In this document: piece by piece, positions 11,016-21,779 of the stretch | Numbering within the stretch: the first letter of the stretch is position 1 | Layout of the letters: each line of letters starts with the position of its first letter | DNA from: Lodderomyces elongisporus | Lineage: Eukaryota; Ascomycota; Pichiomycetes; Serinales; Debaryomycetaceae | Assembly (NCBI RefSeq): GCF_030384665.1 | Contig: NC_083675.1 | Location: forward strand, 1,298,001 to 1,362,000 | Direction of reading: 5' to 3' | Length of the DNA: 64,000 nucleotides | The notes under the pieces: generated by a model | The model's database searches: none | What the model saw: only the letters and a program-made list of their open reading frames with translations | Told to the model about the DNA's origin: nothing | Made by a program: the position numbers and the translations under genes

Positions 11016-14000
11016 GACGCGTGGTTTAGCTGCTGCTGCTGCTGCTGCTACTTCGATTCTCGGTGCTGTTATTGTAGATAAAGACAAGATTGTAACAGTA
11101 GTTTTATATTGACAATATTCTTGTACCTTATAAAGATATTAATCCAACTACTGGAGAACCAATATATTGGTATTTTAAGAGAGTTAAACTGTCTCTTGTA
11201 TACAAATCTTTTTCCAGCTGATTCCAAGTTTTATAAAAAATTTTGGTTGTAAAATCTCGTTTTCTGAGCTATCAGTAAAGACAAAATCCAGGAATGAACT
11301 CGCTACCATATGTATTTGGTTGCAATTACGAATATGACTTTAATTTACTCAACGATGGAAGAAAATGTCCTTAGCAGCTCATTAACCGTTGAGCCTCTTT
11401 GACAAATGATCGAGCTTTTTGTTTAGTATCTTCTTTCCATTCAGTTGTGTTATAAAATCCTACTTATGGACTAATATATGTGGAGGATTAATTTTATGAA
11501 GAGAAAAAAAGACAAAGACGAAACTTTTTTTGCGCATGCGCATGTGCATTACAGAATTACGCGTATGGCAGAAATGAGTCTCGCAACGAAGGATGTAAAC
11601 AACTTTATAAATTTCAAGACTGCAATTCTCTCCCTCTCTCTCTGGATTTCTTTCTTCTATTCTTTTTATTCCTTTCTGTTTCTTTCCTCCTTCCCCTTTT
11701 TTCTTCTACAGGAAACATTCATTCATTCAATCGTTATCAAAACTAGATTTCTCTTTAATTTGGTTATGATATGCTCAACCACAACATCATCGTTCCATAG
11801 TGACTTCACCAAGAAAACAGTTGATTAATTATTGATGGATTCTTGTATTTTTTCAGGGTGTTTTGTTGATAGTACTAACCAATGATCCAATGCTTTACGC
11901 GTTCCCCTCTCTTTTTCTTTTCAATCACTTATCATTCCTTTCCTTTCTTTGCAAGGGAGACATTTAGGTAATAGATCAATTATGATAAGAGCCAAAGTTT
12001 TTTTTTATTTCGATTTCATCATATGTCCAAAATATAATGAACCATGTACTGGATAACAATATACAAACAACAGCCACGTTCAAAAGTGAATCAACAAATA
12101 TAGATGTGTGTGTTCAAAAAAAAACAAAGAATGGAAAAAACTGAAAAGAAATTCAACTTGACATTCGATCCTGTATCGTATGCCCTTGGTTTTAAATTTG
12201 CCCGCAATTGTTATTTTCCATCATTGAGAAACATTATCTGTTACACCGAGTTTCAAGTGCATCCTTACACCGCTTTAATGCAAAAATTCCATGGTTCCAC
12301 ATCTTGTGTTTCTGGAGAGAGAAAAAAATACGTAAAGATTAGTGTGATTTTTTATTTTGACCAAACGAAGCTCTGATTTCATGGCTTGTTTGTGTTTTTG
12401 ATTTGCAGCATGAGTGCTGGTCACATTTGGTCAAAGGAAAGGGAATAAAAATAAATCTTTGCTGTTGTTTTGTCGGATTGGAAGTTCACACTTTTTTTTT
12501 TCTCAAAAAGTAAATTTCCTTGAGTGATTGTTGTCTGTAGTGTTACTGGCGGCTTACAAAAAATGGGAAAATTACCCATTATTATTATTCAATAATTGAT
12601 CATTGTCCCAGTAGACGTTCAAGCTCATGGCACTTTTACATTCAATTAATTATCCGACCGCGGTGAAGATCCTACTTTTGTGAGGTTTTTATTACTTTTA
12701 TTCCTTTAGTTATCCTTTCGTTCACTTGTATCCAAATCTCAACAAAAATGTGCAATTAAAACTACCTACAAGTTTTTGGAATCAAGCCTTGTTCTTTATT
12801 TCATCTTTCTGCCAATTGGAATTCTAAATGGTCAATCATACAAATTGATATTGTATTTATTCTTTCGCCATATATCTCAAGAAATCACGTGGACCTGGAT
12901 ACAAAACTCCCGTGGCCAATTTTCTTTGTTTTTTGTTTATTGATATTCAGTTTTGTTTCTTAATTGGGAGTCTTTTTTTTTTTAAAAAAAAAGAAACCAC
13001 TTTTCAAAGTGAATCGCCTATGAACATAGAAACTTGTTTCAAAAATTCTAGAAATCAAACATGTTTGAGATGATGGGACGTTTGTGAGGCTAAATCGAGA
13101 GCGCAACAATGCGAGGGAGAGAAATGACTATAAAAGGTTGTTTTTGTTTTTGTTTTTCTTCTGTCATTCATTCTATATTTGGTGAAATTCAGCGAATCTA
13201 CCAGTTTTGATTCTTTACTTTTCTTTTCTTTTCTTTTTATTTTTATTTTTATTTTTTTAATTTTCATTTTGGTAAATTCGAAGAACCGGATGTTGTTTAA
13301 TGTTTCCAAACATGTTCAGAAAACTTGTTCCGATCGATTAACTACTAGGTAAATCCTGCTTTTTTGCTTCGATGCTTACCAATATCCGGTTGCATTTCAA
13401 GGGTTTTTTGTTGCACAGGTGGTTACAAAACTTTCAATTTCTCAATTCATGTCAGCGGTCTATTCATCAATCTTAGGGATAGTTCCAATACTCTGCAATA
13501 CATCCTTCGCTAATGACACGGTTATTGTTGGGGATGTGGGTATGCACTTGATGTGAATACGGAATGGATTTTTTTTATACACATTTTTTTGTTTCAAATA
13601 CTCTATTGATTTGTCAGTGATTGAATCGAACAAATAACGGGGGGATTTTTTTTTGCCTTGTTTTTTTTTTCGCAATTAAGGGACGCTTTGAAATGATGAA
13701 GGAGAACTTGTGCGGGAAGTGATGGAAAAGGAGTAAATTGAAAGAAAAAGAGAGGAAAAAAAGGTGAAAATTGGTGACCTTATACCGAGGGTCAAGGCGG
13801 TGTTTTGTTTGGTGAGGCCGTTCTGTCGAAAGAATATTTCTATCAAGCATGAAAAACTACATTTTCTTGTTGATTCCTGTGGGGGTGAGTTGAATTAGGT
13901 TTGAGAAAGATTGAATTTGATGTTTTCTCTTTTTCACATTTTTACTCTTTTTGTATGTGGTATTTTTCATCTACACTTATCTAGTTAGAGCTTTACTAAC

Positions 14001-14435
14001 CTTTATTTGTTTAATGCTGGTGGGACTGTTGATCGCCTACTTTGTACTTTTAGTTTTTTTTTTTTTTACCTTTTTTGTTACCATGATTTGCGGAGGTAGG
14101 AATGCAATTTTTTTTTATTTTTCACTGTTAGGACGGAAAGCGGAACTTGTGATTTAAAAGTGGGGAATCCCAGTCCCACACACGGCTGTATTTACGAGTA
14201 TTGTTTCTTTTTTTTTTTTTATTTCCTTTATATTAGTTTTTATTGTTGTAGTTGAAAAATAAAAAGAAATTCATTCAAGATCTTTTGCAACTCTTTGGAT
14301 TTTTCAATTTCTATAGTGTATATTACTTTAAAAAAAATTAGTTAGTTAGTTAGTTAGTTAATTAATCAAATGTTCAGTTTGAGTAAACAATTACTTACTA
14401 AACAGACATGTGAATAGAAAGGTAAAATAGACGTT
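11016..14435. other. Intergenic region between the RAD51AP1-like gene and YCP4
   Basis: About 3.4 kb with no supported gene. The ORFs at 11478-11828 and 12104-12376 lack conserved features. ACGCGT occurs at 11559 and 11897. A (TTAG)n/(GTTA)n tract lies near 14339-14364. A TACTAAC box at 13994-14000 follows a GTGAGT at 13885, but no coherent spliced product could be built. The region after 13400 is promoter/3'-like. Confidence 0.45.
11559..11564. promoter_or_regulatory. ACGCGT (MCB-type) hexamer upstream of the RAD51AP1-like gene
   Basis: A perfect ACGCGT sits about 545 bp upstream of the proposed start, with another at 11897-11902. Such elements mark G1/S-regulated replication and repair genes in yeasts. 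Presence is observed; regulation is inferred. Confidence 0.3.
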
Positions 14436-15278
14436 TTACATAATGGTACATTTTGAGCAGAAACTTTTGTCGGTGGATTCTGGTGATGAAGAAGTTTGCT
14501 TAGCTCTTGCTTGTGATGTTGCGGCGGTTGTTGGTTTTTCAGACTTTGTTGCAGGTGTTGCGTTGGATTTAGCAGCAGCTGCGGTTTTGTTGTTGTTGTT
14601 GTTGTTACCAGTAGTATTTGCTCCAGCACTTTCAGAAGCATTGCCAGATGACTTGTTGCCTGAGCTTGTTGCTCCAAGCAATTTGGCTGCTGTTTTTGCA
14701 AATGTTTCACCTTGAATCTGTGCTACTTCCAATTCCAATTTTGATGGTTGTCTTGAACCGTCACCAGCAGCAAAGGTACCAGCACCGTATGGTGATGCAC
14801 CGTGGATCTCTGTCAAGTCAGCTTGTTGTTGGAATGCGGCGTAGCCGAATGGAACATAGATCAAACCGTGATGTACGAGGAAACTCAATGTGTTTCTCAC
14901 TGTAGTTTCTTGTCCACCACCTTGAGTACCGGTAGAGACAAATACACCTGCTGGTTTACCATACAATTTTCCTTCGGCCCATAATCCACCTGTGGCGCCC
15001 CAGAATTCAAATACTTGGGCTGGACCAGTACCAAACCTTGTAGGGATACCAAAAAGGAATGCGTCATATGAAGTCAATGTTTCCAACGTGGCCACTGGAA
15101 TGTCCTTTGGTTTTGGAGGTGCATGCAATTTGTCGAGGACATCTTGGGGTAATGTTTCGGGGAATTGGAACAAGTCTGCTTTGTATCCTGCCTTCTCGAC
15201 ACCTTCTTGCACTGCCCTGGCTAATGTTGTGACGTGCCCATAAGTTGAATATTGTATAATGGCAATCTTGAAAGTCAT
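14436..15278 (-). CDS. YCP4: Flavodoxin-like NAD(P)H:quinone oxidoreductase with CaaX tail (Ycp4 type)
   Basis: The 280-residue protein starts with a WrbA/Pst2-type flavodoxin domain (about 1-200). It contains the FMN-phosphate loop ([11 protein letters not shown]), [12 protein letters not shown], the [12 protein letters not shown] isoalloxazine loop and the [11 protein letters not shown] motif near the domain end. A low-complexity Ala/Asn/Ser/Thr-rich tail follows and ends in CSKCTIM, a credible CaaX prenylation box with an upstream Cys. The tail and CaaX end are the Ycp4 hallmark. Candida flavodoxin-like proteins reduce quinones and protect the plasma membrane from lipid peroxidation. It is divergently arranged with a PST3-type paralogue 2.6 kb away; I recall the two being adjacent in C. 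albicans, which supports the names. Confidence 0.88.
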   Translation of the reverse strand: MTFKIAIIQYSTYGHVTTLARAVQEGVEKAGYKADLFQFPETLPQDVLDKLHAPPKPKDIPVATLETLTSYDAFLFGIPTRFGTGPAQVFEFWGATGGLWAEGKLYGKPAGVFVSTGTQGGGQETTVRNTLSFLVHHGLIYVPFGYAAFQQQADLTEIHGASPYGAGTFAAGDGSRQPSKLELEVAQIQGETFAKTAAKLLGATSSGNKSSGNASESAGANTTGNNNNNNKTAAAAKSNATPATKSEKPTTAATSQARAKQTSSSPESTDKSFCSKCTIM

Positions 15279-15656
15279 AGTGTGGCTTTAATAAAAACTA
15301 TTGTATATATGTATAGATGAGAAGAAAAATAAAACAGGACTTTGATAAAAGTATTGAAGAAAATGTGTAACCAAAGCCCAAAAAGAGAAAAAAATAATAT
15401 AGAAAAAAGGGGAAGGAAAAACAAAGAAAGAGGTGAAAATAGGAGGAGAATGTGGTTTATATGACAAGTCTAGGATATGAGAAAAGGTTTTGTTGTTTTT
15501 TTCTTTTTTTCTTTTTTAAAAAAAAATTATTTTAATCAATTGGCTGTTATCGCCATGAAATGGTGATTATTAATGTATCTGGTGATGGTTATGACATTCT
15601 TATGAGCTTTTTTACTAAAGAAAAGAAAAAAGTGACAAAATATAGAAATTAAACAA

Positions 15657-15691
<35 letters not shown>

Positions 15692-17892
15692 CGAATGGAC
15701 ACAATGCAAAACATTCACCAGAATTTTAAGTCCCAAGGCTGGCACGCGCAATTGCCAAAAAGGACAAATTAAGATTAATGGACACAAAAGTCAAAGAGTT
15801 TTAGTTTTAGTAATGGATTACAATTTGCAATGTGTATCAATTGAAATCAATTCGTTAGCACACATATACACATACAATTTATCAGACAACATGTAAAACA
15901 CAACCTGTTTTTACTAATGTAGAGAAAGAGAGAGGAAGAGAGAGAAATCGAGAGTCTGTGTGTGTCTGTGTGTGTGTGAGTGTGGCTCAGTTATTGTGAT
16001 TTTGGGAGCTAGCATCTAGGGGATAAGAAACACCTATCGCCGAGTTTACACGTTTACTAATATATTCTTCTTTAGTCTTCTTTCGTCATTTTAACTATTT
16101 TTTCTTTCTTATGAGGTGGTTAGTAACAAACCAAGTTATGACCCTCTTGCAAAAAAAAAAGATACTGTCTAATATAGTCTATAATTATCAATTTAGGACT
16201 TAAGTTTTCTCTTTTCTTTTTTTTTTTTTTGGTTTTTCAAATGGAAGGAGGGGAGGCATTGAGTAAGCTAGATTTAGAAATGATTTGTCAGCTTGACTAA
16301 GGTATAGTATTATAAGACATATATAATTGAAAAAGTGATCAACTCATGGTCAAATACTCTTCTTCGTTGACCCATTGCAAAAGATTAGAAAAAAAATAAG
16401 TGTTTGTCTGGAGCCACAAATAAGCACCAAGTTGCAAAAAGTGTCAAAGGAAACGAATTTACGGGACACTTTTCAAAAGACAGACCTTACGAAAAGAAGA
16501 AAACGAGAAAAAAAAAGGGAAGGAACGGATGGGAAGGAAATTTGCTTGGTGACATGATTAAATGCAACTTGGGAAACTATGGGAATAGATTTCTCATCTA
16601 ATTGCTATGTAATTGCAATTATCTTCAAAGAAGGAAAAAAAAGAACAAAAATTTCTTGGGTTCAATCCTGAACTTCCATATTTTCTGAAATCAGTGAAGC
16701 AGCAGCAGTAGCATCAGCAGTAGCTTTAATTTGTTTAAGTAACATATACTTTTTTTATAAATAGTCTATAGCTTTTAGCTTGCATAGCTATGCTACAGAT
16801 TACATGGAGTAAAGAATAGCTTGAAGTAATACAGACATGCTGTGTTTCAATCGAGAGATGAATAACGCAAAATAAGAATATCTGTGGTTGTGGTTTTGTG
16901 TTCTCCAGCCAATGGAAAGAAAAAATAAAAATAAAAAAAAAAAAATAAAAAATAAAAAATAAAAAAATGTCAAAATTTTTGATGAACAATTCTTCTTCTT
17001 TTATCTCCTGTTTTGGTCGGCTGGTAAAAAGCATACAAAATTTATTGGAAATAAGAACAAACCTAATCTTTGGTGTAAAAAGAAAGTGAAAGAGAAAAAG
17101 TGCTCCACATCTATTTCAATTGTCAAGAACCGATATTGACCAAGTCTCGAATACCGGCAATAGTGTTCAAATTAAAGTATATTTTGTAAAGTTGAAGGAA
17201 AATAAAAAAAAAATATCAAGTTTTGCAGGGGGTAGTACAAAGTATGTAGAATTTACTAATAGTATACCACACAAAATGCAGTATAGATTTGTAATCAGCT
17301 GGTACTTCTTATTGTTCGAAATAATTCTCTCACTTACAAAGGCATTACTAAAGATGCAACATCGTCTATTACTAATGGAACAGCAACAATTGTGGTTCAA
17401 CAAAGCACTTTTACTAAAACTGCTGGAAATTTTAGAAGTTCATTGCAAACACAAAGAAATACGATGTACCTGTTGAATAGGAAAAAGAAAAGGAAAAAGA
17501 AAAGAAGAGAGCTGTGGATGATGTAAAAGTACTCTTGCGCCGATGTTGTTGTCCATTTACTTTTGTATTTGTATTTGTATTTGTATTGTTGTTGTTAGTA
17601 TTATTATTTTTTTCTTCTCCTTCTCTATTTCATAGTTATATTTTTATCATCATGGAACCACAATCTTGGTCTTCCTACTAACTGTCCCTTCCACCCCCTC
17701 CCCTTTCCCCTCCCCTCTCAAAGTCAATAACCATATATATATAAAAACACTTTGAAATCACCCTTGTTTTCATTACATCCTTGATTTGTCTCTTTATTTC
17801 TAGTCTCAGTTCTTTATCAACATCAATTGATACTTATTACACACACATACAAATATATACATAAACACATAAACACATAATATACTTATACA
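15279..17892. other. Divergent intergenic region between YCP4 and PST3
   Basis: 2.6 kb shared upstream region of two flavodoxin-like genes. It includes a (GA)n tract near 15660-15690, a TG-rich tract near 15955-15980, A/T tracts near 16920-16965, and a TATATATATA stretch near 17733 some 150 bp before PST3 that could be its TATA element. The 118-codon ORF at 17120-17476 has no recognisable features and is not called. Confidence 0.5.
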
Positions 17893-18501
17893 ATGGCTGT
17901 CAAAGTTGCAATCATCATCTACTCGTTGTACCACCACATTGCTCAAATCGCTGAAGAAGAAAAGAAAGGTATTGAAGCCGCTGGTGGTCATGCAGACATC
18001 TACCAAGTTCCAGAGACCTTGTCAGAAGATGTTTTGAAATTGTTGCACGCACCACAAAAGCCAAACTACCCAATTGCTACTCCAGACACCTTGACCCAAT
18101 ACGATGCTTTCCTTTTCGGTATCCCAACCAGATTCGGTAACTACCCAGCTCAATTCAAGGCATTCTGGGATGCCACCGGAGGCTTGTGGGCCAAGGGTGC
18201 TTTGTACGGTAAAATTGCCGGTATCTTTGTCTCCACTGGTACCCAAGGTGGTGGTCAAGAAACCACTGCTTTGAATGCATTATCAGTCTTGGTTCACCAC
18301 GGTATCATCTACGTGCCATTGGGTTACGCCAAGGCATTTGCATTGCAATCCAACTTGGAAGAGATCCACGGTGGTTCTCCATACGGTGCTGGTACCTTTG
18401 CCGGTCCAGATGGATCAAGACAACCAACCGCATTGGAGAAGGAGATTGCTGCTACCCAAGGTAAGGTGTTTTACGAAACCGCTGTCAAATACTTGGCTTA
18501 A
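17893..18501 (+). CDS. PST3: Flavodoxin-like NAD(P)H:quinone oxidoreductase (Pst3 type)
   Basis: This 202-residue WrbA/Pst family protein has the flavodoxin FMN loop ([12 protein letters not shown]), [24 protein letters not shown] and [12 protein letters not shown]. It is nearly all domain, with no C-terminal extension or CaaX box, unlike its divergent neighbour. Family members carry FMN and reduce quinones by two electrons, and in C. albicans sit at eisosomes as antioxidant enzymes. Codons are strongly biased (GGT, ACC, TTG, AAG), suggesting high expression. A TATATATATA box and pyrimidine-rich leader precede it. Naming it PST3 rather than PST1/PST2 rests on the remembered C. albicans PST3-YCP4 adjacency. 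Confidence 0.88.
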   Translation: MAVKVAIIIYSLYHHIAQIAEEEKKGIEAAGGHADIYQVPETLSEDVLKLLHAPQKPNYPIATPDTLTQYDAFLFGIPTRFGNYPAQFKAFWDATGGLWAKGALYGKIAGIFVSTGTQGGGQETTALNALSVLVHHGIIYVPLGYAKAFALQSNLEEIHGGSPYGAGTFAGPDGSRQPTALEKEIAATQGKVFYETAVKYLA

Positions 18502-18921
18502 ACTTTTTTTTTTTTGGGATGCCGAAAGTACATGCAGTTTAATTTCTTTTTTTTCTTTCTTTCTCTTTTTCAATGATTATCATCCAATTTTCACACCTTT
18601 TAACTTTGAGGAATTGGTTGATAAAAAAGAATGGTTTTTTTTTAGAGTTTTATAGAATGAAAACGATTTGCAATAAACGAATAAATAAATAAATTAATAA
18701 ATAAGAGAATTGACATTAAGAGAGGGAGAAAGAGAAAAAGAGAGAGGGAGAGAGAGCCGAAAAAAGGATAACAAAGGACTCGTAAAGTAGTACATGCAGT
18801 ATGATCAAACAATTATCAGAATGACTTATTAACTAAGGAGAGCAAGAAAGAAAAAAAAAAGAAAGAAATACGGGAATATCAAGACGGAGAAAGGAAGAAT
18901 ATTCAAAAAAGTAACCACGGA
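18502..18921. other. Convergent intergenic region after PST3
   Basis: A/G-rich and T-rich 3' sequences, with a GAGAGAGGGAGAGA tract near 18740-18757. No gene is seen. Confidence 0.5.
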
Positions 18922-20703
18922 CTATTCAGAGTCACTTTCACTAAAACCAAAAGAAAAGGCCGAGGTCTCATTCACTTCAGTCAATTTCTCCCATGCCTTG
19001 CTTCGTCCAGTTTCGTTCATGTACGCTTTTTCTTCCCATCTTTGTACAGTCTGTAAAGCATCATTCACCATCTCTTCCTTGCCATCATTAACTAATAATT
19101 GCTTGAATATCTCAAATATTGGCAACTGTGGCAAATCTGTAATCTCACCACAATCCTCTTCATCATCAATCATCACCACCGTTTCTCCATCCAGACCCAA
19201 TTTATTATTCAATTTATTATTCAATTTATTATTCAATTGCTCCACATAGTTTAATAATCCTACATCCTCAGTGCTTTTTTTAACCAACACATCGAGACAC
19301 TGCTTGACTTGTTTGATTCTGAACCCGCTAATTTGCTTTGGTTTGTTTTTAAAGAAATTCAACACATGTGGCAACTTCGATTGCGGCACAAAGTTCTGGG
19401 TTATAGCAATCGAATCATCAATATTGATAACACTATGCCACCATCCAGCTGGTACATACATACACTCTCCAGGGAATGTTACTCCAATTTGCACTTCATC
19501 AAGTCTAACTGAATCATTGTAGAAACCGGAAATCACCCACTCGGCAATACCCACAAGAGAAGTTACTTCGCTCTCTTCGTCATCAGTTGAAACACCCGGT
19601 GGTTGCACATTTGGAGGCAACATAATCCACAATTTACGTCCTTGAATAGCAACATTCCACGCCGAAGTCGAGTTGGGATCTTTGTGGAAGGTCGAACCTG
19701 ATCTAGCTGATCCCATAATCAACCATGCATGGTCAGGCCTGCAATTGAACCCAAGATTTGTTTGTTGAAACAATTTAAATAAATCATCTTGGAAAATCTT
19801 TGGTGGTTCATATTCCCTTTTTAGCTGCTTCATGGCGTCGCTATTGCAATCGAATAAATACAATGGGTTTTCATCGCAATTATGCTTGAGGTACTGCGAA
19901 TACTTTTCCAAGTCCCAACTAACTGCCTCTTGTCTAAATTTCACATGTGGGAACCGCTGGAAAAGCAGCTCAAATGTCCATTGCGGCCACCTTCTTGTAG
20001 TATCATTATTGGTGAGAATGAATGGTGTATTATGGTATATAGTGTTAAATTCGTCCACGTCCAATTCTGACTCTGCAATTCTCAAGATCCTACCCTTTGG
20101 CAATTTGCCCAATTGGTTCAAGAGCGAATCGCGATGATATGTTTCTTCCTCGACTAAAATTTTGGCAAATAGTTTTTTATAATCAATCTGCGAACATTGT
20201 ACCGGTCGATATATCTCATCGCAGCATAGTAAATTACTCTCCAACTGTAAATTGGCATTGTCACTCCACGGGATACCCAACACAGTATTGCGCCATGACC
20301 CAAGCCATGGCCGATTATCATATTCAGCAATATTACGCACATATATTTGTTTCCAGTTTTCGTCATCGGATATTAGTGCATATAAAATTCTAGAAGTATG
20401 CGAGATGGATAAAAGTGTTTTTGCATCTGGGATGTAAGATATGATCAATAAAATGAGCTCATTTGGAAGGATACTTAGTTTTCCCAAGAGTTGTTTGCGT
20501 TTTTCAAGCAAATCTGGATCGGTTGCAAGTAATGAATTTCCAGCTGGTTTGACATTTAATGGATGCTGTTTACTGGTGATGCTATGAACTGAAACGGTTC
20601 TAAGGGTGGATGGGTAAATATATTCTGTCTTGGCTTTCTTGTGAGGAGGCATATCTGATGAAGAAGAAGAAGAAGAAGAAGAAAGAATGTTTTCAGCAAT
20701 CAT
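18922..20703 (-). CDS. F-box and JmjC-domain protein
   Basis: The 593-residue protein has a Ser-rich N-terminus, a basic patch (PPHKKAK) and an F-box at about 78-122 (LPNELILLIISYIP...). A JmjC cupin follows. Its iron ligands are visible as H340-x-D342 in FHKDPNSTSAWN and H423 in PAGWWHSV, with a K357-containing strand (GRKLWIMLPP) probably for 2-oxoglutarate. This is the JMJD6-like hydroxylase/demethylase architecture joined to an F-box, suggesting an SCF-linked Fe(II)/2OG oxygenase. Substrate is unknown. A perfect LNNK repeat occurs near 490, and an Asp/Glu-rich segment follows it. The ATG at 20701-20703 is the first in frame. Domain calls are secure; biological role is inferred. Confidence 0.82.
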   Translation of the reverse strand: MIAENILSSSSSSSSSDMPPHKKAKTEYIYPSTLRTVSVHSITSKQHPLNVKPAGNSLLATDPDLLEKRKQLLGKLSILPNELILLIISYIPDAKTLLSISHTSRILYALISDDENWKQIYVRNIAEYDNRPWLGSWRNTVLGIPWSDNANLQLESNLLCCDEIYRPVQCSQIDYKKLFAKILVEEETYHRDSLLNQLGKLPKGRILRIAESELDVDEFNTIYHNTPFILTNNDTTRRWPQWTFELLFQRFPHVKFRQEAVSWDLEKYSQYLKHNCDENPLYLFDCNSDAMKQLKREYEPPKIFQDDLFKLFQQTNLGFNCRPDHAWLIMGSARSGSTFHKDPNSTSAWNVAIQGRKLWIMLPPNVQPPGVSTDDEESEVTSLVGIAEWVISGFYNDSVRLDEVQIGVTFPGECMYVPAGWWHSVINIDDSIAITQNFVPQSKLPHVLNFFKNKPKQISGFRIKQVKQCLDVLVKKSTEDVGLLNYVEQLNNKLNNKLNNKLGLDGETVVMIDDEEDCGEITDLPQLPIFEIFKQLLVNDGKEEMVNDALQTVQRWEEKAYMNETGRSKAWEKLTEVNETSAFSFGFSESDSE

Positions 20704-21350
20704 GGTGCCTACTATTGGTCAGTGTTTTTTTTATTTATTTCAACTTACAAGAGATGGACTTTACAACGTCTCTCATTTTTCATTTCTCAATTCTCGATCT
20801 ATCATCTTAGATTTACTCTATTTTTTATTTTTTTAAAATCTTCTTTTTTTTTCTCTTTCTTTTGCAGCTTGAGTTTGTACCATTTTTTGAAATCATGTGA
20901 TCATTCTGATAAGAAAGAGTTGATGAGAACAGACATTAGCGATTACACAAATTTTCGAATATACCTTCACTTCGTTAGAGTAGTAATTTGGGTGTTCAAA
21001 TTATAACCAAAATAAAGGAAGAGAAAAAAAAGGAAAAGACAAAAGACCTTTCTTTCTTGTAGATGTATGAAAAAAAAAAGAGCGACCAGACTTGTGAGGG
21101 AAAAATAAAAACTAGAACGTATTGTTTGATAGGTAGATTTGTATGGCTGTATTTAAATTACTTGGTTCTATTTATATCACGAAATTACTAGACGAGATCA
21201 CTTATCAAAGTAAATCCCTCATTCAGCTCCCTCCTACAATCTGTTCAAACTGTCATTTTTACAAACTTTGTGCTTGCTCGTGTATATAGTTTGGATTTTT
21301 TTCAAAATATTTCTTGAAATATACATAGATGACCTGACCTTACTAGATTT
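20704..21350. other. Intergenic region between the JmjC gene and LTR element 1
   Basis: AT-rich promoter-like DNA with polypyrimidine tracts. It ends in GATTT, the left copy of the target duplication of the downstream LTR element. No gene is seen. Confidence 0.5.
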
Positions 21351-21779
21351 TGTCACATACAGGGCATCTACGAGGTGATTAAGCTCGCTACCAACCAATA
21401 GGTAGCTCCCTTACTAACCTCTTGTAGAACACCTGAAGGACCGTACCATCTTTCATCCCGAGTTTATCCGCCTCTGGGCATCTGACTAGCGAACTGCAGA
21501 TACGCCCGCCAATTAGAGAGCCGGTACTTTCCCGAGATAGACATTGTGCTACGTCTTCTGAGGTTGTTGAGAAGAGCTTAAATAGCCACCAAGATCCCCG
21601 TTAGATAGACCTCCTCGATATATACTTCTAGAGGACAACTTTAGAGTAGATAGCTTTAGATCAACTAACTCTCAGTATAATAACGTTCTAATGTTATATC
21701 TTTAGTTCACACACAAAACTAAGTAATATCACTATTACTGTTCAGACATAAGCATACCGAACACTACTTATCTCTGAAA
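21351..21779 (+). repeat. 5' LTR of element 1
   Basis: 429-bp direct repeat, identical to the copy at 23985-24413 except base 21778 (A versus C). It begins TGTCACATAC, and its last base is the A of the ATG opening the internal ORF. Confidence 0.93.

Noticed and set aside
12104..12376. 90-codon ORF
   Set aside because: No recognised motif, no supporting context, codon pattern not gene-like; kept out for lack of evidence.
13849..14157. Possible spliced mini-gene (ATG 13849, GTGAGT 13885, TACTAAC 13994, TAG 14051)
   Set aside because: The joined frame after the 3' splice site runs into a poly-T stretch and a quick stop; no coherent protein results.
16655..16680. GGGTTCAATCC, a possible tRNA B box
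   Set aside because: Flanking bases do not form a T-stem and no A box or acceptor stem could be found.
17120..17476. 118-codon ORF in the YCP4/PST3 intergenic region
   Set aside because: Lacks motifs and starts in A-rich DNA; antisense ORF of similar quality suggests chance.
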